From contig JAJZRT010000012.1 in NCBI GenBank assembly GCA_021802595.1, positions 1 through 20,322 on the forward strand: 20,322 nt of DNA. The letters are read 5' to 3'. Source of the stretch: Pseudomonadota bacterium (GTDB lineage Bacteria; Pseudomonadota; Gammaproteobacteria; Burkholderiales; Thiobacillaceae). The translations under genes and the position numbers were made by a program. A model generated the notes under the pieces. The model made no database searches, had not been told where the DNA came from, and saw only the letters and a list, made by a program, of their open reading frames with translations. Positions 7,172-14,882 of this stretch are shown here, one piece after another. Position 1 is the first letter of the stretch. Every line of letters begins with the position of its first letter.

Positions 7172-9016
7172 TCACGCAATGATGTGGTGTACCGGCAGCT
7201 TGCTCATGCGCCATTCACCCGTCTTCGCGTCGTACTGCGATGCAGTGAAGGCATGCCATTCGGCATCGTCCAGTTTCGGGAAATCGCCGCGATAGTAATA
7301 GCCGGGCCAGCGGGTTTCCTGGCGGTATAGCGTGTGCCGCAGCACGGCTTCGGCGGTCCATACCCGGTGCTGGAGTTCCCAGGCGCGCTGCAGCTGGTGG
7401 ATGTCTTCGGCGCCGAGGTGGTCGAGGTCTTCCCGCAGCAGGGTCAGTAGCTCCAGGCCTCGGTTAAGCATCGGTTCGCTGGTGACGTAGAAGGTGCTGA
7501 TGCCGCCGACGTATTCGTCCATCAGTTTCTCCAGCCGCTGCAAGCCTTGCAGCGGGGATAGGTAGCTCGGTGCGACGCTGCCGGCGACGATTTCGTTGCG
7601 GCCGATTGCGTAGTTTTCCAGCGGCTTGAAGATGGTTTTCTCCAGCTGCCGGATCTGCGCCTCGTCCACCTGCGGCGGTTCGCCCTTCAGGTCCATGACA
7701 TAGCGGACGGCGGCCTTGCCGGCGAGCCTGCCTTCGGTGAAGGAGCCGGACGAGAACTTGTGGGCGGAGCCGCCGATGGTGTCGCCGGCGCCGAACAGGC
7801 CTTCCACCGTCGTCATCCGGTTGTAGCCCCACTGATAGTCGGCCGGTGCGCAGTCTTCCGGCCCGCTGGCCCAGGCGCCGGAACAGGTGGCGTGCGAGCC
7901 CATGACGTAGGGTTCGGAGGTGATCAGTTCGGACGGTTTTTCCATCGGGTCGATGTTCTGGGAGGCCCACACCACCGCCTGGCCGACCGTCATGTCGAGG
8001 AAATCCTCCCAGCCGATTTCCTCCTTCGCGCGGCTGTCGAGCACTTCCTGCGTATGCATGTAGATGGGGCCGTTGCCGGCCTTGATCTCCTGCAGCATGG
8101 CGTGATTGCGCAGGCAGGTGGGCACCGGCGTGATCTCCGCGTATTTGCCGACCAGGGCCTTGATCTCCTCGAAGCGCGCGGCCTCGTAGTTGACGCCGTA
8201 GGCGTTGGTGGCGTAGGCCTTGAGCAGCAGGAACCAGGCGCCGACCGGACCGTAGCCGTCCTTGAAGCGGGCGAGCACGATGCGGTTTTCCATCTGGATC
8301 ATCCGGGCACCGGCATGCAGCACCAGGCCGTAGGCCGATGCGCTGCTCCACGGCGCATACCAGGTGCGGCCGACGCCTTCGCCGATCGATCTGGGTCTGA
8401 AGATGTGCGACGCGCCGCCGGCGGCGACGATGACGGCTTTTGCCCGGAACACGTAAAAGTGCCGGTCGCGCACGCTGAAGCCGACCGCGCCGGCGACACG
8501 GCCGGGATGCGCCTTGTCCGGCAGCAGATGCGTCACCATGATGCGGTTGTAGACCTCGCTGGCGGACTTGCGGGCGGCCTCGGCGATGATCGGCTTGTAG
8601 CTTTCGCCGTGGATCATGATCTGCCATTTGCCTTCGCGCTGGTAGCGGCCGGTTTCCGGGTTCAGCATGATCGGCAGGCCCCATTCCTCGAACTTGTGCA
8701 CGGTGGAATCGACATGGCGCGCGATGTCGAAGATCAGGTCCTCGCGCACCAGCCCCATCAGGTCGCCGCGCGCATAGCGTACGAAGTCTTCTGGCTGGTT
8801 CTCGCCCCAGCGCATGCCCATGTAGCAATTGATCGCCGACAGGCCGTGGGCTACGGCGCCGCTGCGCTCGATGTTGGCTTTTTCGACCAGGGTGATCTTG
8901 AGGTCGCGCCCCCAGTAGCGTGATTCATAGGTGGCGCCGCAGCCACCGAAGCCGCCGCCGATGACAAGAATGTCCGTGTCGACGAAGCGGGTTTTTCGGG
9001 ATGAGAACAGGCTCAT
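7172..9016 (-). CDS. aprA: AprA, adenylylsulfate (APS) reductase alpha subunit
   Basis: This 614-residue flavoprotein begins with the FAD-binding motif DILVIGGGFGGCG and continues with HGLSAINCYMG, EDFVRYARGDLMGL and the GAGDTIGGSAHKFSSGSF segment, all typical of AprA in the fumarate-reductase/succinate-dehydrogenase flavoprotein family. In sulfur oxidisers it runs in reverse, forming APS from sulfite and AMP at the cytoplasmic face of the membrane. Its ATG overlaps the aprB stop as ATGA. It is the last gene of aprMBA. No sat (ATP sulfurylase) gene follows; the next gene converges on it. Confidence 0.97.
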   Translation of the reverse strand: MSLFSSRKTRFVDTDILVIGGGFGGCGATYESRYWGRDLKITLVEKANIERSGAVAHGLSAINCYMGMRWGENQPEDFVRYARGDLMGLVREDLIFDIARHVDSTVHKFEEWGLPIMLNPETGRYQREGKWQIMIHGESYKPIIAEAARKSASEVYNRIMVTHLLPDKAHPGRVAGAVGFSVRDRHFYVFRAKAVIVAAGGASHIFRPRSIGEGVGRTWYAPWSSASAYGLVLHAGARMIQMENRIVLARFKDGYGPVGAWFLLLKAYATNAYGVNYEAARFEEIKALVGKYAEITPVPTCLRNHAMLQEIKAGNGPIYMHTQEVLDSRAKEEIGWEDFLDMTVGQAVVWASQNIDPMEKPSELITSEPYVMGSHATCSGAWASGPEDCAPADYQWGYNRMTTVEGLFGAGDTIGGSAHKFSSGSFTEGRLAGKAAVRYVMDLKGEPPQVDEAQIRQLEKTIFKPLENYAIGRNEIVAGSVAPSYLSPLQGLQRLEKLMDEYVGGISTFYVTSEPMLNRGLELLTLLREDLDHLGAEDIHQLQRAWELQHRVWTAEAVLRHTLYRQETRWPGYYYRGDFPKLDDAEWHAFTASQYDAKTGEWRMSKLPVHHIIA

Positions 9017-9474
9017 GGCATCACCTGTCCGGTCGCTGACGGCGGCAGTGCGGGCAGCACCGCCACCATGAGCGCCTCGGGTTCGTGCGCGAGCAGTGGC
9101 GAACTCAGGGCGTCCGCATCGGCTGCCGCATAGTCGGACGGCGGCTTGATCGACCCCCAGGGCGTGGTGCGGATCGGGAAGGTGAACTCCTTCAGGCGAC
9201 CGTCGCGGTAGCGGATCTTCCAGGAAATGGTTCCCCTGGCTTCTTCCCGTCGCACCCGCACGCTGGCGCCCAGCGGTGCGAAGTCGGCGTAGCCGCGCAC
9301 GTCGATCGCATGCTGCGGGCATGCCTTCACGCACGAATAGCATTCCCAGCAGAAATTGGGCTCGATGTTGTACGATCGTCTGTGTATCGGGTCGATGTGC
9401 ATGATGTCGGACGGACAGATGTCCACGCACTCGCCGCAGCCGTCGCAACGCGTCATGTATGTGTAGGTGGGCAT
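9013..9474 (-). CDS. aprB: AprB, APS reductase beta subunit (two [4Fe-4S])
   Basis: The 153-residue iron-sulfur subunit has two ferredoxin-type sets: C10, C13, C16 and C20 (CDGCGECVDIC), and C42, C45, C48 and C52 (CWECYSCVKAC). A conserved region that wraps around AprA follows (PIRTTPWGSIKPP). It passes electrons from the AprA flavin to the membrane partner AprM. The start at 9474 sits inside the end of aprM (22-base overlap), preceded by GGAGACACACG, and gives the family N-terminus PTYTYMTRCDGC. The stop overlaps the aprA start. Confidence 0.97.
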   Translation of the reverse strand: MPTYTYMTRCDGCGECVDICPSDIMHIDPIHRRSYNIEPNFCWECYSCVKACPQHAIDVRGYADFAPLGASVRVRREEARGTISWKIRYRDGRLKEFTFPIRTTPWGSIKPPSDYAAADADALSSPLLAHEPEALMVAVLPALPPSATGQVMP

Positions 9475-10217
9475 CGTGTGTCTCCTGTGGGCGCCGGCAG
9501 GCTGGATGAACCGTCGGCTTCCTCGATGCTTCGCTGGAACGCCACCACGGGCTTGTAGAACATGTGGGCGAACTTGGACCAGGGCACGGACGCAAACAGC
9601 AGCGTGGTGAAGAAGAGATAGGCGCCGAAGAGAATCCGCGTTGCGGTCGGGTTGCCCGCCATCGCCCCCAGCTCGAACAGCAGGGCAAAACTCACGCTCG
9701 CCAGCAGCGAGACGATGAACAGGTCGGCACGCACCAGACGCCAGGGCGGCTGGCCGTCGTGCACGACGTTGACCCGGAGAAAGAAGAAAAACCAGTAGCC
9801 GCCGATCAGCACCATCAGGATGCCGATGTTCCACAGGACGGGCAGGACGGCCGGTGTATGCGGGTCCGCCGGATAGCCGAAAACCATCGCGGCGGTCGTG
9901 ACGAGATAGAGCACGAAGCCGTAGAACAACAGGATGTGCGACAGCCTGCGGCTCGGGTTGCAGAACTCGCCGAACGTCGCCACGTCGTGCGCGAGCGTTC
10001 GCGCCGCGATGCGCGCCACCTCCGCCCCGCTGAGCCTGCGCGTTGCGGCGGCGCCGGACTGCGCCCGCTGCTGCACGAAGAACTGCGCACTGCGCTTGTG
10101 ATAGAGGTCGAATAGTGTCCCGGCGATCACCGCCAGAACCATCAGAATGACGTAAGCCTGCAAGAAGCGCGAGGGCAGAAAATCTGTCGCCGGGATGAAC
10201 GGATTGTCAGTGATCAT
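9453..10217 (-). CDS. aprM: AprM, membrane anchor/electron acceptor of APS reductase
   Basis: The protein is about 254 residues, with some five hydrophobic segments near residues 18-38, 95-115, 124-149, 164-186 and 195-213, and ends with the conserved-looking PWSKFAHMFYKPVVAFQ. Its gene order aprM-aprB-aprA is the arrangement known from Thiobacillus and purple sulfur bacteria that lack qmoABC. AprM is thought to link AprAB to the quinone pool. H95 and H219 could be haem ligands, as in NarI-like proteins, but that is speculation. Two adjacent ATGs exist (10220 and 10217). The second is 6 bases from GGAGG and was preferred. Confidence 0.9.
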   Translation of the reverse strand: MITDNPFIPATDFLPSRFLQAYVILMVLAVIAGTLFDLYHKRSAQFFVQQRAQSGAAATRRLSGAEVARIAARTLAHDVATFGEFCNPSRRLSHILLFYGFVLYLVTTAAMVFGYPADPHTPAVLPVLWNIGILMVLIGGYWFFFFLRVNVVHDGQPPWRLVRADLFIVSLLASVSFALLFELGAMAGNPTATRILFGAYLFFTTLLFASVPWSKFAHMFYKPVVAFQRSIEEADGSSSLPAPTGDTRCPPTHT

Positions 10218-10364
10218 CATGACCCTCCAATGCCAGTTGGTGTCTCCCTGGAGTGGCGGATGCGCGCAGTCCTGCGGATGAGAGGCTTGCGTTTGAATGT
10301 GAAGGCGCGACAGCTGGCTGGCGCGCCCGCCCTTGTGTCCAGCAGAAGGCAGGCGAATAGCTTA

Positions 10365-10392
10365 AGGCTAGTACTCGCAGAACCGATGTCAA
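10365..10392 (-). promoter_or_regulatory. candidate sigma70-type promoter of aprMBA
   Basis: Read on the - strand, a perfect -35 TTGACA (10392-10387) is followed after 16 bases by TAGCCT (10370-10365) as a -10 matching three of six consensus positions. Transcription would begin near 10358 and leave a leader of about 140 bases before aprM. No other promoter candidate in this gap looks as good. The leader (10221-10357) contains no further recognised element. Confidence 0.45.
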
Positions 10393-10517
10393 TCAATGCG
10401 CCCGGTTCTGGGTGCATGTCGACAAGAGTGTCGACGAAATCACGCTCGACACGCGCGTCCAGCATCCTGCGCAACTTCCGGGAACGCGGCTTGCATGCGC
10501 AACTGATCGGGATGTGA
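10386..10517 (+). pseudogene. degraded, internally deleted copy of the HMA-like small protein gene
   Basis: The 3' end encodes ILRNFRERGLHAQLIGM-stop, closely matching LLHSFEERGLHAQVVGL at the end of the 185-418 gene. About 40 bases further upstream, in another frame, is VHVDKSVDEI. This resembles the N-terminal VLHIDETLDD of the same protein, and the DNA shares GGTTCTG just before it. The two ends are thus present but the middle third, about 100 bases, is missing and the frame is broken. No ribosome site precedes it. It overlaps the apr promoter on the opposite strand. Confidence 0.6.
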
Positions 10518-10558
10518 GGGATTGGATGCGGTTTAAATCGTAATAGCAGTGTTGCTGT

Positions 10559-10969
10559 CTACGAAAACCAGCGCAGGAAAGCGGCGGCTGTCAGGGCGAT
10601 GGCGGCCAGTGCGGCCAGGCTTTGGAAGCCGAGCCTGACGCCGGTTCGGGTCCAGGTCTTGCCGCGCATGAGGAAGAAGGCGGCCAGCAGGAAGCCCGTG
10701 ATCGCCGCCGCCACCTTGACGGCGAGGGCAGCGAGGGCAACGCTGCTCAGGTCCGGCGTTTCGCCGTAGTAGTAAAGGCTGGTGAGGCCGAACAATCCGC
10801 CGCTGGCGATTTGCGCGCCCCAGGCTGCGAGGATCAGCCACGCGAATGTGCGGACGTTCTCCAGCCTGAATATGGGCCACAGCGCGAACACCGCGCCGCC
10901 CAGCACGGCAGCGGCGCCGAAGTTGTGTACCACCTGGGTCAGGGCATAGGCGAGGTTCTCCGGCCACAC
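10559..10969 (-). CDS. four-helix membrane protein of unknown function
   Basis: This 136-residue hydrophobic protein has four probable membrane segments near 12-34, 42-64, 78-100 and 114-132. H15 in the first segment (VVHNFGAAAVLGG) might be a haem or metal ligand, but nothing confirms it. It starts with GTG only three bases after the stop of the secreted protein upstream, so the two are surely co-transcribed. I do not recognise the family; a CopD-like or small cytochrome-like membrane protein is possible. Confidence 0.75.
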   Translation of the reverse strand: MWPENLAYALTQVVHNFGAAAVLGGAVFALWPIFRLENVRTFAWLILAAWGAQIASGGLFGLTSLYYYGETPDLSSVALAALAVKVAAAITGFLLAAFFLMRGKTWTRTGVRLGFQSLAALAAIALTAAAFLRWFS

Positions 10970-10972
10970 GGC

Positions 10973-11317
10973 TTACTTCACCGCGACCTGGATGCACTGG
11001 CCGATGCCGATGGGCACGTGGGCCTTGTTCACCACCTTGACGCAGAGGCTGTGCTTGCCGGAAGACAGGGTTTCCAGCGGATAGCTGCCCTTGAGCTTGC
11101 GCAATATCGCCATTTCCTTGTTGTCGACATAGAGGTGGGCGTGATCCCCCCGCGGGCCGGTTTCCACGTCGTAGACCACCCGATTCTCGTCCATCGGGTC
11201 GAGGGTGGCGCCGTCTGCCGGCGAGGTGATCAGCACCTTGCCCTGCGCAAGAACGATCGAGGGAATGACCAGCACGAGGCCGAGTGCAAGGGCGGCCGGC
11301 AAATGTTTTCCGTTCAT
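10973..11317 (-). CDS. small secreted protein of unknown function
   Basis: This 114-residue protein has a clear signal peptide (hydrophobic residues 8-22, likely cleavage after IVLA at 24). The mature part reads like an immunoglobulin-type beta domain: ITSPADGATL, then DHAHLYVDNKEM, SGKHSLCVKVVN and a C-terminal GQCIQVAVK. The mature protein holds two cysteines, C92 and C108, that could form a disulfide in the periplasm. AGGAG precedes the ATG. It is coupled to the downstream membrane protein gene, so the pair may act together at the cytoplasmic membrane. No function can be assigned. Confidence 0.8.
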   Translation of the reverse strand: MNGKHLPAALALGLVLVIPSIVLAQGKVLITSPADGATLDPMDENRVVYDVETGPRGDHAHLYVDNKEMAILRKLKGSYPLETLSSGKHSLCVKVVNKAHVPIGIGQCIQVAVK

Positions 11318-11423
11318 GGCGATCTCCTGTGGGTGGGCGAGACAAGCCTAGTTATAGCGGGTCGCCGGCCACAAAACAAAGCAGCCCTCCTGTCGCCCCC
11401 GCGAGCCACCCGGGCAGGCTGCC

Positions 11424-11429
11424 TATACT
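11424..11429 (+). promoter_or_regulatory. candidate -10 box of putA (possibly leaderless)
   Basis: TATACT lies six bases before the putA ATG, so transcription from it would begin at or next to the start codon. No Shine-Dalgarno sequence lies in front of that ATG. No convincing -35 is seen at 17 bases. Confidence 0.35.
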
Positions 11430-11435
11430 GCGGTC

Positions 11436-14294
11436 ATGGCTGACGCGTCCCTCGAACCCTCGATCCAGGCAATCGGCCGCACGCTTTACCGGCGGGCGCG
11501 GGCGCACCCGCCCCGCTTCTACGCCGGGCGCCGCATCATGCTGAAGCGGGCCATCGCCGACGCGCGGCTGCGCGACGCGCTGTTCCAGTTCGTCGACGTT
11601 CTGCCGCAACTGCGCGACCACCGGGCGATCGCCACCCACTTCCGCGCCTATCTCGGCGGCTTCGAGCTCGGCGGTCTGTTCGGGCGGCTGCTCAGGCTGG
11701 GCGGGCAGGTCTGGATGGCGCCGCTGCTGCAGCAGGCAGTGGCGCGCTCGGCACGCCTGTTCGTGGTCGAGGAGGACGCCCGCGTCTTCGCCGCAACCGT
11801 GAAGCACATCGCCGGCTTGCCCGCCACGGTGAGTCTCGACGCCCTCGGCGAGGCGGTCTTGTCCGAGGCCGAGGCCGACGCCTATGCCGCGCGCATCCTG
11901 AAGCTGCTCGCCTGGCTCGCCGCCGGTTCGGCGCAACGGCCCGATCTTTCGGTCAAGCTGTCCGCGCTCACCCCGCGCTTCGACCCGATCGATCTCGATG
12001 GCAGCGTGGAACGCGTGCTCGGCCGCCTGGAGCCGATCCGCGCCGCAGCCGCAGCGGCCGGCGTCAGCCTCACCCTCGACATGGAAAATCACGACAGCCG
12101 GCCGCTGGTGCTGGCGGTGTTCCGGCGTCTGGCGGAACGGCCCGGCCACGCGCCTGGCCTTGCGCTGCAGGCGTATCGCCCGGACGCCGAGGCGGATCTG
12201 CGCGCCTTGCTGGCCCTGCCGTGGACGCCCGAGCGGCCGCTGCGCGTGCGCCTGGTCAAGGGCGCCTACTGGGACAGCGAAGTGGCGCTGGCGGCGCAGC
12301 GCTTCTGGCCCTGCCCGGTGTATACCGACAAGGCCGCCACCGATGCGAGTTTCGAACGGCTCACCGCGCTGCTGTTCGCGGCGGGCGACCGCGTCTACCC
12401 GATGATCGCCAGCCACAACCTGCGGTCGCTGGCGCACGCGCTGGCGCTGGCGCGTGCGCTGGGACGCGCGGCCGCCAGCTGGGAGGTGCAGATGCTCTAC
12501 GGCATGGCCGGTCCGCTTGCCGCGGCCGTGGTCGGGGAGGGCGCGCGCCTGCGCCTGTATCTGCCGGTGGGCGACCTCATCGGCGGCATCGCCTATCTCA
12601 TTCGCCGTTTGCTGGAAAACACTGCGTCGACGTCGGTGTTGCGCCAGGCCTATCTGGAGGACGCCCCGCCCGAGAGCCTGCTCGCGGCGCCGCATGCGTC
12701 GTCGCAGGAATCCGCGGCGGAGCCGGGGTTCCGCAACACGCCGCTGGCCGATTTCAGCGAGGACGCGCCGCGGCGGGCGATGCCTGCGGCGCTGGCGCAG
12801 GCGGCGGAGGAACCGGCGCGCGACTATCCGTTGCACCCGGTCCTGCGCGGGGCGGCGGCGACGCGCTGGCGCGACAGCTGCAACCCGGCCGATCCCGCGC
12901 AGTGCCTCGGCCGCGTCGAGCAGGCCGAGCCCGCGCATGCGCAGCAGGCGATTCGCCATGCCGTCGCCGCCTTCCCTGGCTGGCGCGAGACCGCGGTGGG
13001 CGAACGTGCACGCCTGTGCCGCGAGGCGGCGAACCTCATGGCCCGCCGCCGCTTCGAACTGGCGGCGTGGCAGGTGCTGGAAGTCGGCAAGGCGTGGCGC
13101 GAGGCCGACGCCGACGTGGCCGAAGCCATCGACTGCTGGAACTATTACGCCGATGCCGCCGAACGGCTGCTGGACTGGCGCGTGACACGCGACTTTCCCG
13201 GCGAGAAGAATGCCACGCGCTACGAGGCGCTGGGGCCGACGGCCGTGATCGCGCCCTGGAATTTTCCGCTCGCCATTCTTTCCGGCATGAGCGCGGCGGC
13301 GCTGGTGTGCGGCAACCCGGTCATCATGAAGCCGGCCACGCCGGCGCAGATCAACGCCTGCAAGCTGCACGGGATCCTGCTGGAAGCCGGCTTCCCGCCC
13401 GCGGTGGCGCAGCTGCTGCCGGGCGACGGCGCGACGTTGGGTTCGTTGCTGGCCGCGCACCCCGACATCGCCGCGATCGCCTTCACCGGCTCGCGCGAGG
13501 TGGGGCTCGCGCTCATCGAACAGGCCCACCGTCGTACCCCCGAGCAGCGACGCGTCAAGCGCGTGGTGTGCGAAATGGGCGGCAAGAACGCGATCGTCGT
13601 CGACGAGGACGCCGACCTCGACGACGCGGTGACGCACATCCTGGCGTCCGCATTCGGCTACCAGGGGCAGAAATGTTCCGCCGCTTCGCGCCTCATCACG
13701 GTGGGCGACGTGCACGCGCGCCTGCTGGCGCGGCTGGCCGACGCGCTGGCGAGCTGGCCGCCGGGTCCGCCCGTCGATCCGCAATTCCGCTTCGGCCCGC
13801 TGATCGACCGGCAGGCGCTGGACAAGGCGCGGCGCTATTTCGACATCGGCGTGACGGAAGGCAGGCTGGTGTACCAGGGCAAGGCACCGGCGGACGGCCA
13901 CTACTTTGCGCCCGTCATCTTTGCCGACATCCAGCCGCACCACCGGCTGGCGCGCGAGGAAATCTTTGCGCCGATCCTGGCGGTCCTGCATGCGCCCGAT
14001 TTCGAGGCCGCGCTGGCGCTCGCCAACGACAGCGACTACGCGCTCACCGGCGGCGTGTTTTCGCGCCTGCCGCAGCACCTGGACGCGGCATGGCAGCAAT
14101 TCCGCGTCGGCAATCTGTATCTCAATCGCGGCATCACCGGCGCCCGTATCGGCATCCAGCCGTTCGGCGGGACGGCGCTCTCGGGCACCGGCGTGCAGGC
14201 GGGCAGCGAGGACTATCTCAGGCAGTTCGTGTGGTCGCGCGTGGTCAGCAGCAACCAGCTGCGCCATGGTTATGTGGCGGGAACGCGTCCCTAG
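11436..14294 (+). CDS. putA: PutA, bifunctional proline dehydrogenase/P5C dehydrogenase
   Basis: The 952-residue enzyme oxidises proline to glutamate in two steps. The N-terminal FAD-dependent proline dehydrogenase barrel (about 60-430) shows RLVKGAYWDSE (near 272-282) and YLPVGDLIGGIAYLIRRLLE (from 375). The C-terminal aldehyde dehydrogenase half (about 450-940) has WNFPLAI, FTGSREVG, catalytic Glu713 (CEMGGKNA) and nucleophile Cys747 (GQKCSAASR). There is no N-terminal ribbon-helix-helix domain, so this is the short PutA without repressor function. It stands alone, divergent from the secreted-protein gene. A proline transporter is not seen here. Confidence 0.96.
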   Translation: MADASLEPSIQAIGRTLYRRARAHPPRFYAGRRIMLKRAIADARLRDALFQFVDVLPQLRDHRAIATHFRAYLGGFELGGLFGRLLRLGGQVWMAPLLQQAVARSARLFVVEEDARVFAATVKHIAGLPATVSLDALGEAVLSEAEADAYAARILKLLAWLAAGSAQRPDLSVKLSALTPRFDPIDLDGSVERVLGRLEPIRAAAAAAGVSLTLDMENHDSRPLVLAVFRRLAERPGHAPGLALQAYRPDAEADLRALLALPWTPERPLRVRLVKGAYWDSEVALAAQRFWPCPVYTDKAATDASFERLTALLFAAGDRVYPMIASHNLRSLAHALALARALGRAAASWEVQMLYGMAGPLAAAVVGEGARLRLYLPVGDLIGGIAYLIRRLLENTASTSVLRQAYLEDAPPESLLAAPHASSQESAAEPGFRNTPLADFSEDAPRRAMPAALAQAAEEPARDYPLHPVLRGAAATRWRDSCNPADPAQCLGRVEQAEPAHAQQAIRHAVAAFPGWRETAVGERARLCREAANLMARRRFELAAWQVLEVGKAWREADADVAEAIDCWNYYADAAERLLDWRVTRDFPGEKNATRYEALGPTAVIAPWNFPLAILSGMSAAALVCGNPVIMKPATPAQINACKLHGILLEAGFPPAVAQLLPGDGATLGSLLAAHPDIAAIAFTGSREVGLALIEQAHRRTPEQRRVKRVVCEMGGKNAIVVDEDADLDDAVTHILASAFGYQGQKCSAASRLITVGDVHARLLARLADALASWPPGPPVDPQFRFGPLIDRQALDKARRYFDIGVTEGRLVYQGKAPADGHYFAPVIFADIQPHHRLAREEIFAPILAVLHAPDFEAALALANDSDYALTGGVFSRLPQHLDAAWQQFRVGNLYLNRGITGARIGIQPFGGTALSGTGVQAGSEDYLRQFVWSRVVSSNQLRHGYVAGTRP

Positions 14295-14331
14295 TCCATC
14301 GCCAGGTCCGGACAGCGATGCTTGCTCTCCA

Positions 14332-14808
14332 TTACTCCCGCACGACGATGTCCTTCTTGGTACTCTCCACGATGGCGACCAGTTCTCCCTGCTCCTTCGC
14401 CGGCACACGGTAGTTGTTCAGCACGCGGCGGAAGTCGGTCAGCATGGCCTGCCACTCCTTCTCGCTGATATTGAGGTGGGCGTGAGATTCCTTCATTCCG
14501 CGCCCGGTGTACCTGCACGGCCCGCCGGTTTGCTGGCAGACCAGTTCGGTGACGCGATACTTCAGCCCGGCTGCGGGAACGCGCTTCCTGGCCGCGTTGA
14601 TTGCCGGGTTGGCATTGAGTACATCGTTTACCAGCAGCAGGTCGATGAAGGTGTCCACCACCACTGAAATGGGATAAATCCCGCCCAGCCGGTCGTACAG
14701 GGACTTGGGGGGCTGCGTCTCGGCGGCCTGCACTGCACCTGCGCCAAGCAGCAAGACCAGAAGGGCTGCACAGGTGGCATTTCTCGCGATCGAGTGTGAT
14801 TTGAGCAT
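14332..14808 (-). CDS. secreted group-1 truncated haemoglobin
   Basis: This 158-residue protein has a signal peptide (hydrophobic stretch 13-27, likely cleavage after VQA at 28). A truncated-globin domain follows: LYDRLGGIYPISVVVDTF at the start, TGGPCRYTGRGMKESHAHLNI in the middle and a helical end. H109 is the likely proximal haem ligand. C91 and C98 flank the TGGP turn and could form a disulfide outside the cytoplasm. Group-1 truncated haemoglobins bind O2 or NO. A very strong Shine-Dalgarno, AGGAGG, precedes the ATG. It is the last gene after dsrA and a DUF4395-type protein. Confidence 0.9.
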   Translation of the reverse strand: MLKSHSIARNATCAALLVLLLGAGAVQAAETQPPKSLYDRLGGIYPISVVVDTFIDLLLVNDVLNANPAINAARKRVPAAGLKYRVTELVCQQTGGPCRYTGRGMKESHAHLNISEKEWQAMLTDFRRVLNNYRVPAKEQGELVAIVESTKKDIVVRE

Positions 14809-14834
14809 GATCTTCCTCCTTTGGTTGGCCTGAC

Positions 14835-14872
14835 GGGCTGGTCGCCGCGGGACGTGGCGTCCGCGTCGGCCC
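14835..14872 (-). other. intercistronic hairpin between DUF4395-type gene and haemoglobin gene
   Basis: The spacer can fold in two tiers. The outer stem is GGGCTG (14835-14840) with CGGCCC (14867-14872), including one G-U pair. The inner stem is CGCGGGACG (14846-14854) with CGTCCGCG (14858-14865), with one bulged G and a three-base loop. There is no T-run, so it is more likely an mRNA processing or stability element, or an attenuator, than a simple terminator. Confidence 0.45.
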
Positions 14873-14882
14873 GGGCAGTGAT

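Noticed and set aside
7760..8923. + strand open frame opposite aprA
   Set aside because: AprA is conserved along its full length on the other strand; the antisense product has no recognised features.
10217..10474. - strand open frame in the aprM upstream gap as a gene upstream of aprM
   Set aside because: It has no ribosome site or recognisable motif, and it overlaps the candidate apr promoter and the relic of the HMA-like gene on the other strand.
14299..14320. Palindromic stretch around GTCCGGAC between putA and the haemoglobin gene as a terminator
   Set aside because: The pairing is interrupted and there is no T-run; the position between convergent genes is suggestive only.
11352..14408. 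Very long open frame (about 1000 codons) on the - strand opposite putA
   Set aside because: Its protein is Arg/Gln/His-rich with no family motifs, and it covers a clear PutA with all catalytic residues. It is the usual GC-rich antisense shadow.
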